Shown here: positions 1-5,020 of the stretch, piece by piece
How positions within the stretch are numbered: the first letter of the stretch is position 1
Layout of the letters: each line of letters starts with the position of its first letter
Assembly: GCA_002327225.1 (NCBI GenBank)
Contig: DCUN01000046.1
Coordinates: 1-5,020 of the forward strand
Length of the DNA: 5,020 bases
Origin: Desulfobulbaceae bacterium UBA2213
Lineage (GTDB): Bacteria; Desulfobacterota; Desulfobulbia; Desulfobulbales; Desulfocapsaceae
Reading direction: 5' to 3'
The notes under the pieces: generated by a model
Database searches by the model: none
Told to the model about the DNA's origin: nothing
What the model saw: only the letters and a program-made list of their open reading frames with translations
Position numbers and translations under genes: made by a program

Positions 1-695
1 CAGCGGCCCTGCCCGGACAATTTGTAATGGTTCAGATTGGTCTGGGCCAGGATCCCTTGCTCAGGCGCCCTTTCTCTATCCACCAGACCACCGACGATGG
101 GTTTATGCAGATCCTGTTCAAGGTGGTGGGCCGAGGCACTGAACTGCTCGCCCAGGTCAAAGTGGGTGAGCAGCTGTCACTTCTCGGCCCGCTCGGCAAG
201 GGGTTTGTCCTTGGAGATCCCGGCCATGCCTGCCTGGTAGGCGGCGGTATGGGCATTGCTCCCATGCTCTTTCTCGCCAGTCGTTTGTCTCAGCACACCC
301 ATCAGGCTGAGCTGCCTACGGTGATTCTTGGCGCCCGGAACCGGCAGGAACTGGAGCCGCTTCTTGATGGGTTCAAGAATCTGGGGCTTGAGGTGCTGGC
401 AGCTACTGATGATGGCTCGCTGGGCCATCATGGCCTGGTCACCGATGTCCTGAAAGGAATAAATCCAGCCCCTGATTCTACGGTCTATTGCTGCGGCCCC
501 AGGCCGATGATGGCAGCGATCCACCATCTGTGCCTGAAAGACAAGATTAGCTGTCAGGTGTCGGTGGAAACGGTGATGGCCTGCGGCATGGGGGCCTGTC
601 TGGGCTGTGCCGTACCCCTGAAGGCTGGCGGCTATGCCCATGCCTGCTCGGACGGGCCGGTTTTTGAGTCGGGAGATCTGTTATGGAGCCTGTAA
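1..695 (+). CDS. pyrK: Dihydroorotate dehydrogenase B, electron transfer subunit PyrK (5' end cut by window edge)
   Basis: This is the FAD/[2Fe-2S] subunit of the cytoplasmic NAD-dependent dihydroorotate dehydrogenase; it passes electrons from the FMN of PyrD to NAD+. The reading frame is open from base 3 and gives 230 visible residues. The first ones read AALPGQFVMV, the PGQFV strand of the ferredoxin-reductase-type FAD barrel, so the ATG at 27 is an internal methionine and the real start lies left of the window. Counting from that methionine, RRPFSI (13-18) is the FAD-binding motif, GGGMGIAPM (72-80) the nucleotide-binding glycine loop, and CGPRPM (156-161) the end of the NAD domain. The [2Fe-2S] ligands are Cys186, Cys191, Cys194 and Cys207 (C-x4-C-x2-C-x12-C), ending in the family-typical CSDGPVF. 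No ligand is missing. The last 13 bases overlap pyrD in another frame, which fits translational coupling of two subunits made in equal amounts. Confidence 0.95.
   Translation, partial: AALPGQFVMVQIGLGQDPLLRRPFSIHQTTDDGFMQILFKVVGRGTELLAQVKVGEQLSLLGPLGKGFVLGDPGHACLVGGGMGIAPMLFLASRLSQHTHQAELPTVILGARNRQELEPLLDGFKNLGLEVLAATDDGSLGHHGLVTDVLKGINPAPDSTVYCCGPRPMMAAIHHLCLKDKISCQVSVETVMACGMGACLGCAVPLKAGGYAHACSDGPVFESGDLLWSL
671..675 (+). promoter_or_regulatory. Ribosome binding site of pyrD
   Basis: GGGAG lies inside the end of pyrK, 7 bases before the ATG at 683. It supports that start over the in-frame GTG at 698, which has no purine-rich leader. Confidence 0.6.
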
Positions 696-1624
696 AAGTG
701 AATGAAGCAGCGGTTGATCTGCGGGTCAGCATCGGCGGTCTTGAGCTCCAGAACCCGGTGATGACCGCCTCCGGGACCTTCGGTTATGGTGTTGAATTTG
801 AATCGTTTGTCAATCTCAGCCGTCTCGGGGCAGTGGTGGTCAAGGGGATATCCCTGGCGCCGCGTTCCGGCAATCCACCGCCCCGCATAGTCGAGACCGC
901 CTGCGGCATGCTCAACGCCATCGGTCTGGAAAATGTGGGAGTGGATCGCTTTATCAGCGACAAGATGCCCTATCTCTCGGCCCTGGGCGTTCCGGTTATT
1001 GTCAATATCCTTGGCGAATCTGTTGAAGAGTACAGCAGGATTGCCGAACGGCTGGTCGATGTCCCTGGAGTTGCCGCGATCGAGGTGAATATCTCCTGCC
1101 CCAATGTCAAGAAGGGTGGTGTGGCCTTCGGCGCTGACCCAAAGATGGCCGCCAGCGTGACCGCGGCGGTTAAACAGAGTTGCCGGGTGCCGGTTATTGT
1201 CAAACTCTCTCCCAATGTCACTGATGTGACCCTGATGGCTAAAGCGGTGGAGGAGGCAGGTGCCGATGGCGTCTCCCTGATCAATACCCTGATCGGCATG
1301 GCCATTGATCTCAGGACCCGGCGGCCCCGTCTGGCCAATGTCATCGGCGGTCTGTCAGGGCCTGCCATCAAGCCGGTGGCCCTGCGTATGGTTTATCAGG
1401 TCGCGCAGGTTGTGACCATTCCGATCATTGGCATCGGCGGGATCAGCAGCGCCGAGGATGCCATGGAATTCATGCTGGCCGGGGCCAGTGCCGTGCAGGT
1501 AGGGACCGCAAATTTTGTCAATCCCCGGGCCAGCGAGGATGTGGTTGACGGGATGACCTCCTATGTCCGGGAGCAGCAGCTGGCCTCCGTGCGCGAGCTG
1601 ATCGGCAGCCTGCGGCTTGGATAG
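683..1624 (+). CDS. pyrD: Dihydroorotate dehydrogenase B (NAD+), catalytic subunit PyrD, class 1B
   Basis: PyrD oxidises dihydroorotate to orotate, the fourth step of de novo pyrimidine synthesis, in the cytoplasm. The 313 residues form a complete FMN-binding TIM barrel of normal length. Visible motifs in order are NPVMTASGTFG (24-34), VVVKGI with the FMN-contacting Lys54 (51-56), ETACGMLNAIGLEN (71-84), NISCPN with the catalytic-base Cys139 (136-141), VKLSPN (173-178), GGLSGPAIKP (222-231), and the phosphate-binding GIGGI (250-254) and GTANF (274-278). A cysteine base marks class 1; class 2 membrane-bound enzymes use serine. The overlapping pyrK upstream identifies subclass 1B, an alpha2-beta2 heterotetramer using NAD+ rather than fumarate or quinone. 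The ATG at 683 has a good ribosome site and overlaps the pyrK stop by 13 bases. The gene ends in TAG, 13 bases before the next start. Confidence 0.97.
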   Translation: MEPVKVNEAAVDLRVSIGGLELQNPVMTASGTFGYGVEFESFVNLSRLGAVVVKGISLAPRSGNPPPRIVETACGMLNAIGLENVGVDRFISDKMPYLSALGVPVIVNILGESVEEYSRIAERLVDVPGVAAIEVNISCPNVKKGGVAFGADPKMAASVTAAVKQSCRVPVIVKLSPNVTDVTLMAKAVEEAGADGVSLINTLIGMAIDLRTRRPRLANVIGGLSGPAIKPVALRMVYQVAQVVTIPIIGIGGISSAEDAMEFMLAGASAVQVGTANFVNPRASEDVVDGMTSYVREQQLASVRELIGSLRLG

Positions 1625-1627
1625 GGG
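1623..1627 (+). promoter_or_regulatory. Probable ribosome binding site of the DUF1232 gene
   Basis: AGGGG overlaps the pyrD stop and lies 10 bases before the ATG at 1638. A second purine run, AGGAG at 1633-1637, directly touches that ATG and is too close to serve it by usual spacing. The in-frame TTG at 1617 has no such leader, so 1638 is preferred. Confidence 0.45.
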
Positions 1628-1637
1628 AAACCAGGAG

Positions 1638-1913
1638 ATGAAAGGATCCTCTTCCCGTCAGTCACCGAACAGCTCTCTCTGGGTCAGGATCGCCTCCTAT
1701 GCCCGTCTTCTTTCCCGTCCTGATACTCCCTGGACAGTGAAGGCAATACTGCTCCTGGCCATCCTCTATCTCCTTTCCCCTTTTGATCTGGTGCCGGACT
1801 GGATTCTTGGTCTGGGACTCCTTGACGATCTTGCCATCGTCTCCTTGCTGGTGGGATGGGCGATTCGTCTGGCCAGCCGCCACTCCCGGCTGTCACCTGA
1901 CAATAAAAAATGA
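1638..1913 (+). CDS. Small DUF1232 / YkvA-like membrane protein, function unknown
   Basis: The product has 91 residues. Residues 1-30 are polar and basic. Residues about 35-48 (AILLLAILYLLS region) and 55-77 (ILGLGLLDDLAIVSLLVGW region) are two hydrophobic segments, joined by the hallmark SPFDLVPDWI (47-56) and followed by LLDDL (61-65). This SPxDxxPD...LDD arrangement is the signature of the DUF1232 family, short two-helix membrane proteins with no established biochemical role. The tail (78-91) is basic and polar. I prefer the ATG at 1638; the in-frame TTG at 1617 would add seven residues and overlap pyrD. The stop codon lies 14 bases before aroD. Same strand and tight spacing imply co-transcription with pyr and aro genes, but nothing in the sequence links it to either pathway. 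Family assignment is firm; any function would be a guess. Confidence 0.85.
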   Translation: MKGSSSRQSPNSSLWVRIASYARLLSRPDTPWTVKAILLLAILYLLSPFDLVPDWILGLGLLDDLAIVSLLVGWAIRLASRHSRLSPDNKK

Positions 1914-1919
1914 AGAGGG
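1914..1919 (+). promoter_or_regulatory. Ribosome binding site that fixes the aroD start
   Basis: AGAGGG lies 8 bases before the ATG at 1928, just after the stop of the DUF1232 gene. The upstream in-frame ATG at 1910, which overlaps that stop as ATGA, is preceded only by an A-rich stretch without a Shine-Dalgarno match. The site therefore favours 1928. Confidence 0.6.
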
Positions 1920-1927
1920 TTGAATAT

Positions 1928-2635
1928 ATGCACCGCATCTGTGTTTCAATTGCCAGGGAAACGATTAAGGAGGCAGTGGCTGCAGCCAATGACATCAGCC
2001 GCCTGGCCGATGTCATTGAGATCCGGCTTGACCGTCTCGAGACGATAGCCGTTGCACCTTTTATGTCCCGATTGACCAAACCTCTGTTGCTGACCAACCG
2101 GCCTATCTGGGAGGGTGGCGGCTATGAGGGGGAGGAAGAGGCAAGGATCACCCCGTTGCTGGAAGGGGCGCAGCAGGGTGTGGCCTATGTCGATCTGGAA
2201 CTCAAGGCCCCTGCCTCCTCGCATAAGACCCTGCTTGAGATGGTGGAAAAATCCGCCACTCGTCTGATCCTCTCCTGGCATAATTTCCAGGAAACTCCCA
2301 CCAGAGCAGAACTGGTAGGGCGCCTGGCCATGATCCAGGATAAAGGGGCCCATATCGCCAAGATTGTGACCATGGCCCATGATTATCATGATGTCCTGCG
2401 GGTTCTGAACCTGCAGGAAGAGGCTGCCACCATGGATATCCCTCTTATTGCCTTCTGTATGGGCAGGCCCGGTGTCATCAGTCGGCTGGCCACTGTCGAG
2501 CTTGGCGGCTACATGACCTATTGCGCTGCCCGCGACGATGAGGCCACGGCCCCGGGTCAGCTTTCTGTCGGAGTCCTGAGGCAGATTGAGGCCCTGATGA
2601 ATGCCTCGACAATACAGTGCAAGGAGCACCAGTAA
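1928..2635 (+). CDS. aroD: 3-dehydroquinate dehydratase, type I
   Basis: AroD removes water from 3-dehydroquinate to give 3-dehydroshikimate, the third shikimate-pathway step, through a Schiff base on lysine. The 235 residues match the usual type I length and not the roughly 150-residue type II family. Numbered from the chosen start: EIRLD (31-35) supplies the Glu and Arg substrate contacts, VDLEL (88-92) the second conserved Glu, SWHN the catalytic His118, and AKIVTMA the Schiff-base Lys145. MGRPGVISR (178-186) ends in substrate-binding Arg186, and TAPGQLSVG (207-215) carries Gln211. Enteric enzymes have Ser where this protein has Thr207, a conservative change. The ATG at 1928 is chosen because AGAGGG precedes it and the protein then begins MHRICVSI, as family members do; ATG 1910 would add six residues. 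Its TAA lies two bases before aroE, whose ribosome site is inside the aroD end. Confidence 0.95.
   Translation: MHRICVSIARETIKEAVAAANDISRLADVIEIRLDRLETIAVAPFMSRLTKPLLLTNRPIWEGGGYEGEEEARITPLLEGAQQGVAYVDLELKAPASSHKTLLEMVEKSATRLILSWHNFQETPTRAELVGRLAMIQDKGAHIAKIVTMAHDYHDVLRVLNLQEEAATMDIPLIAFCMGRPGVISRLATVELGGYMTYCAARDDEATAPGQLSVGVLRQIEALMNASTIQCKEHQ
2621..2626 (+). promoter_or_regulatory. Ribosome binding site of aroE, inside aroD
   Basis: AAGGAG lies within the last codons of aroD, 11 bases before the ATG at 2638. The in-frame GTG at 2617 overlaps this site and the ATG at 2650 has only a very close AGAGG, so 2638 is the best start. Confidence 0.6.
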
Positions 2636-2637
2636 CA

Positions 2638-3498
2638 ATGGCAGAGGCAATGACAATCAATGGCCGGACAACGCTTTATGGGATTATCGGCAATCCGGTG
2701 AGCCATTCGCTGAGTCCGGTCATGCACAATGCTGCCTTTGCTGAACTGGGGGAAAACAGCGTCTACCTGCCCTTTCCGCTGCAGGATCTGGAGGGTGGGA
2801 TCGCCGGCCTGAAGGCCATCGGGGTGAAAGGGCTGAGTGTGACCATCCCCTACAAGGAGGCGGTCATCCCCCTGCTTGATGTCATTGAGGATGTGGCCCG
2901 GAAGATTGGGGCGGTGAATACCATAGAGATGAGGGAGGTCGACGGCAGAAAACTTCTCTGCGGCAGCAATACGGATTGGCTGGGCGCCAATCGGGCCCTG
3001 TCCGGAAAGGTGAGCCTGCGGGGGGCGCAGGTCGTCCTCCTTGGCGCCGGCGGTTCTGCCCGGGCCATTGGCTTTGGTCTGCAGCAGGAGGGGGCGCAAG
3101 TTATCCTCTGCAGCCGGACCGAAGCACGGGGCCGGAAGCTGGCTGCAGATCTGGGCTGTCTCTGGCATCCCCTGGATGAGGCGGACAGTCTGGAGGGAGA
3201 GATCCTGGTCAATGCTACCTCGGTGGGGATGCAGCCGGAGGTCCAGCTCAGTCCTGTTCCCCAGGCCATCCTCTCCCGCTTCCAGGTAGTGATGGATATC
3301 GTCTATGCCCCGCTTGAAACCAAGCTGCTCAGGGAGGCGAAGGGGGCCGGCTGCCAGGTGGTGAATGGACTGGAGATGCTGCTCTATCAGGGGGTGGCGC
3401 AGTTTGAACTCTGGACCGGCAAGGCGGCTCCGGTTGAGATGATGCGTCAGAAATTGTATAAGGCTACCGGAAATACCCTGGTCGAACCTGAATCCTAA
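2638..3498 (+). CDS. aroE: Shikimate dehydrogenase (NADP+)
   Basis: AroE reduces 3-dehydroshikimate to shikimate with NADPH, directly after AroD. The 286 residues have the normal two-domain layout. The N-terminal substrate domain shows GNPVSHSLSP with the shikimate-binding serines (18-27), SVTIPYK with catalytic Lys73 (67-73), AVNT with Asn94 (92-95) and NTD with catalytic Asp113 (111-113). The Rossmann domain shows GAGGSARA (136-143), SRT (159-161), the NRT-type phosphate-binding motif of NADP-preferring AroE, and NATSVGM (192-198). The C-terminal NGLEMLLYQGVAQFELWTG (243-261) carries Gln251, which contacts substrate. All key residues are present, so this is true AroE rather than the YdiB or Ael1 relatives. 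It follows aroD by two bases, in a different frame, which suggests coupled translation. AroD and AroE act consecutively and are fused in plants; here they are separate proteins. Confidence 0.96.
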   Translation: MAEAMTINGRTTLYGIIGNPVSHSLSPVMHNAAFAELGENSVYLPFPLQDLEGGIAGLKAIGVKGLSVTIPYKEAVIPLLDVIEDVARKIGAVNTIEMREVDGRKLLCGSNTDWLGANRALSGKVSLRGAQVVLLGAGGSARAIGFGLQQEGAQVILCSRTEARGRKLAADLGCLWHPLDEADSLEGEILVNATSVGMQPEVQLSPVPQAILSRFQVVMDIVYAPLETKLLREAKGAGCQVVNGLEMLLYQGVAQFELWTGKAAPVEMMRQKLYKATGNTLVEPES

Positions 3499-3529
3499 CT
3501 GTGGAAAGAAGAAAGACAAGAGAGAAGAG
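3499..3529 (+). promoter_or_regulatory. Purine-rich aroE-aroA spacer / aroA leader
   Basis: The 31-base spacer is almost wholly A and G from 3503 to the aroA start, broken by a single C at 3517. It lacks a clear GGAGG-like site at normal spacing; AAGAG and GAGAG are the nearest matches and abut the ATG at 3530. It may act as a weak, A/G-rich ribosome-loading region. No promoter or hairpin is evident. Confidence 0.35.
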
Positions 3530-4798
3530 ATGAAAGAGATATCCCCCGTTACAAGCGTTGATGCAACCATCGTGGTTCCCGGTTCCAAGAGTCTGACCCA
3601 GAGGGCGCTGATTGCCGCTGCCCTGGCTGATGGCAGCAGTCGTCTGCTGGGCCCCTTGGCCAGTGAAGATACAGAGTACACCTCTAAGGCCCTGGCCCAG
3701 ATGGGGATTCGTGTTGATAAAAAAGGTGAGGCCTGGCAGGTGGAAGGCAATGGCGGCAGGATTGCCACCCCGGCCGGCGAGATTTATCTGGGCAATAATG
3801 GCACAGCCACCCGCTTTCTCACCTCTGTTGCGGCCTTGGGCCATGGCCTCTTTACCATCGATGGGGAAGAGCGGATGCGCGAGCGTCCCATTGGCCCGCT
3901 TATGGAGGCGCTCAGGGGCTGGGGAGTCGATATCAGTTCGGTCACAGGCACTGCCTGCCCACCGCTGACCATTAACAGCCATGGTCTGCAGGGCGGAGAG
4001 ACGATCCTGCCGGAGGGTAAGTCCAGCCAGTATCTCTCCTCGCTCCTGCTGGTCGCACCCTATGCGGCCCGTCCGGCAATCCTCCAGGTCAGGGGTGAGG
4101 TCCTGTCAAAACCTTATGTGGCCATGACCCTTTCCGTTATGTCGGATTTTGGTATAGATGTTGATTGCAATCAGGAACTGACTCATTTTGTCATCCCTCA
4201 GGGCTGTTACCGGGCCATGGACTATGAGATTGAAGGGGACGCCTCCAATGCCTCCTATTTCTGGGCGGCAGCGGCCATTACGGCGGGCCGGGTTACAGTG
4301 AGTAATGTGCCGGTTCCCTCTCTGCAGGGGGATGCGGGGCTCGTGCCCCTTTTGGCCCGCATGGGCTGTGAGATCAGTCGGGAAGGGGGCGGGATCACGG
4401 TGCAGGGCCGCCAGCGTCTGGAAGGCATCACCGTTGATATGGGCGATATGCCGGATGTTGTGCCCACCCTGGCGGTGGTTGCGGCCTTTGCCCACGGCAA
4501 GACTGTGATCAAGAATATTGCCCACCTGCGGATCAAGGAGTGCGATCGTCTGAGCGCTGTGGTCACGGAACTCAGCAAAATGGGGGCGCAGGTGGAAGAA
4601 CAGCAGGACAGCATGATTATCCATGGTGATGGCGGGGCGAGGCTGCATGGCGCGCTCATTGATACCTACAAGGATCATCGCATGGCCATGAGTTTTGCAG
4701 TAACGGGTCTTAGGGTGGCCGGCGTCCAGATCAGTGATGAGGGCTGTGTCGCCAAATCCTTTCCCGACTTCTGGGAACGCTTCAGCTGGCTTGCCTGA
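3530..4798 (+). CDS. aroA: 3-phosphoshikimate 1-carboxyvinyltransferase (EPSP synthase), AroA
   Basis: AroA joins phosphoenolpyruvate to shikimate-3-phosphate, giving EPSP, the precursor of chorismate. The 422 residues cover the complete two-domain enzyme. Motifs in order: PGSKSLTQRA (17-26) with Lys20, Ser21 and Arg25; LGNNGTATRFL (87-97), the phosphoenolpyruvate loop; RMRERPIGPL (115-124) with Arg119; SSQ (165-167); EGDASNASYF (235-244); the MPD motif with catalytic Asp309; RIKECDR (334-340) with Glu337; DHRMA (382-386) with Arg384; and AKSFPDF with Lys409. The RPIG motif and overall pattern resemble class I enzymes such as E. coli AroA. The loop differs from the E. coli GNAGTAMRPL: Asn90 replaces Ala95 and Phe96 replaces Pro101, while Gly91 (E. 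coli Gly96) is kept. The only plausible start is the ATG at 3530, 31 bases after aroE. It is the last clear gene of the operon. Confidence 0.97.
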   Translation: MKEISPVTSVDATIVVPGSKSLTQRALIAAALADGSSRLLGPLASEDTEYTSKALAQMGIRVDKKGEAWQVEGNGGRIATPAGEIYLGNNGTATRFLTSVAALGHGLFTIDGEERMRERPIGPLMEALRGWGVDISSVTGTACPPLTINSHGLQGGETILPEGKSSQYLSSLLLVAPYAARPAILQVRGEVLSKPYVAMTLSVMSDFGIDVDCNQELTHFVIPQGCYRAMDYEIEGDASNASYFWAAAAITAGRVTVSNVPVPSLQGDAGLVPLLARMGCEISREGGGITVQGRQRLEGITVDMGDMPDVVPTLAVVAAFAHGKTVIKNIAHLRIKECDRLSAVVTELSKMGAQVEEQQDSMIIHGDGGARLHGALIDTYKDHRMAMSFAVTGLRVAGVQISDEGCVAKSFPDFWERFSWLA

Positions 4799-4808
4799 TG
4801 TGTGGCAG

Positions 4809-4869
4809 TTCTGGCGCCTGACCTGACAAATCTGGAAAAGAAGTTTTCTCGAAGTCGGTCTCGCCAGGA
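4809..4869 (+). terminator. Long imperfect stem-loop 10 bases after aroA; possible transcript end or processing structure
   Basis: By hand pairing, 4809-4816 pairs with 4862-4869 (eight pairs, one G-T, core CTGGCG/CGCCAG). GACC 4820-4823 pairs with GGTC 4857-4860, GAC 4825-4827 with GTC 4854-4856, TC 4831-4832 with GA 4851-4852, and GGAAAA 4834-4839 with TTTTCT 4844-4849, around a four-base GAAG loop. That is about 23 pairs broken by small bulges. No run of T follows, so it is not a classical Rho-independent terminator. It could mark the mRNA 3' end or protect it, or be chance pairing. Its position directly after the last operon gene favours a role. Confidence 0.35.
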
Positions 4870-4924
4870 GTCAGCTAATATTTAAGGCCTATGTCAACGT
4901 GAGCAAGGTGTCTTCTGGTATTCT

Positions 4925-4969
4925 TGATTCCGTGAGTCTGATTCGGGTTGGCATGTTTTGGTATGATTC
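4925..4969. repeat. Three direct copies of TGATTC
   Basis: TGATTC occurs at 4925-4930, 4939-4944 and 4964-4969 (start-to-start spacing 14 and 25). A short inverted pair, GAGTC 4934-4938 and GACTC 4971-4975, overlaps them. This could be a regulator-binding cluster before a gene to the right, but hexamers of this composition can recur by chance in AT-rich DNA. Confidence 0.2.
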
Positions 4970-4991
4970 TGACTCTTTGTTGAAATTGAAG

Positions 4992-5020
4992 ATGCACAGA
5001 ATAGGTTTTATCAACTGTTG
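4992..5020 (+). CDS. Possible start of a downstream gene, cut by the window edge; MqnA-like N-terminus
   Basis: From the ATG at 4992 the frame stays open to the edge and reads MHRIGFINC. The pattern R-I-G-x-I-N resembles the first beta strand of chorismate dehydratase (MqnA) and related futalosine-pathway proteins, which often begin this way. A chorismate-using menaquinone gene would be a sensible neighbour of aroA. The evidence is only nine residues, no good ribosome site precedes the ATG (TGAAG abuts it), and codon use is AT-rich. An in-frame ATG at 4953 would give a longer N-terminus. This may not be a gene at all. Confidence 0.2.

Larger units (their letters stand above)
4799..5020. other. 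AT-richer intergenic region after aroA
   Basis: These 222 bases hold no convincing complete gene. Base composition changes: bases 4861-5020 count as 66 G+C of 160 (41%), while a sample inside aroE (3001-3060) counts as 44 of 60. Very short frames occur, such as seven codons from the ATG at 4798. The region holds a long imperfect stem-loop near aroA, three copies of TGATTC, and a possible gene start at 4992. It is the natural place for the operon end and for a promoter of the next gene, but I see no strong promoter. Confidence 0.6.

Noticed and set aside
27..29. ATG 27 as the true start of pyrK
   Set aside because: The frame is open upstream and the preceding residues form the conserved PGQFV motif, so the protein begins before the window.
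1617..1637. TTG 1617 as the start of the DUF1232 gene
   Set aside because: No ribosome site precedes it, and ATG 1638 has AGGGG at a workable distance.
2617..2637. GTG 2617 as the start of aroE
   Set aside because: It overlaps the AAGGAG site that serves ATG 2638 and would add a non-conserved VQGAPVT extension.
1946..2656. A 236-codon minus-strand frame opposite aroD
   Set aside because: It mirrors the aroD coding pattern, has no family-like motif, and aroD is fully supported on the + strand by its catalytic residues.
1928..3498. A bifunctional AroD-AroE fusion like the plant enzyme
   Set aside because: A TAA stop at 2633-2635 ends aroD, and aroE lies in a different frame with its own ribosome site.
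2557..3768. A 403-codon open frame on the minus strand across the end of aroD, all of aroE and the start of aroA
   Set aside because: It is antisense to strongly conserved genes, shows no recognisable domain, and long antisense frames are expected opposite GC-rich coding sequence.
4106..4678. A 190-codon minus-strand frame opposite aroA
   Set aside because: Its His-rich, low-information translation has no domain, and it lies wholly inside conserved aroA.
4980..5007. Possible promoter: TTGAAA (4980-4985) and TAGGTT (5002-5007) with a 16-base spacer
   Set aside because: The -10 match is only three of six, and it would lie within or after the possible gene start at 4992.
1..5020. Mobile element, CRISPR array, tRNA or defence system
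   Set aside because: I saw no transposase or integrase motif, no regularly spaced repeats and no tRNA-like cloverleaf; almost all bases are explained by housekeeping genes.

Overview
The window is a compact, GC-rich bacterial stretch with every gene on the + strand. Five well-conserved biosynthetic enzymes and one small membrane protein of unknown function are packed almost end to end from the left edge to position 4798. I suggest an anaerobic Desulfobacterota (Desulfobulbales-like) bacterium. This is an inference from a NAD-linked class 1B dihydroorotate dehydrogenase (PyrK/PyrD), a type I AroD next to AroE and AroA, and general protein style. No taxonomic marker is present, so the assignment is tentative.

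Layout: 1-695 is the end of pyrK (its start lies left of the window). 683-1624 is pyrD, overlapping pyrK by 13 bases. 1638-1913 is a 91-residue DUF1232/YkvA-like membrane protein. 1928-2635 is aroD (type I 3-dehydroquinate dehydratase). 2638-3498 is aroE (shikimate dehydrogenase). 3530-4798 is aroA (EPSP synthase). Gaps between genes run from -13 to +31 bases, and no internal promoter or terminator is evident, so the block looks like one transcription unit. 4799-5020 is AT-richer and mostly non-coding. It holds a long imperfect stem-loop just after aroA, a thrice-repeated hexamer, and possibly the first codons of another gene at the right edge.

How the genes work together: PyrK and PyrD form the heteromeric, NAD-dependent dihydroorotate dehydrogenase of pyrimidine synthesis. 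PyrD oxidises dihydroorotate on FMN, and PyrK carries the electrons through a [2Fe-2S] cluster and FAD to NAD+. AroD, AroE and AroA catalyse three steps of the shikimate pathway (3-dehydroquinate to 3-dehydroshikimate to shikimate, then shikimate-3-phosphate to EPSP). Shikimate kinase, dehydroquinate synthase and chorismate synthase are not in the window. The small membrane protein sits between the two pathway blocks and has no known link to either.

I found no mobile element, tRNA, rRNA or CRISPR array, and no convincing new system. The points most worth checking are the DUF1232 gene inside the operon, two unusual residues in the phosphoenolpyruvate/glyphosate loop of AroA, the stem-loop after aroA, and the possible menaquinone-pathway gene start at the right edge.
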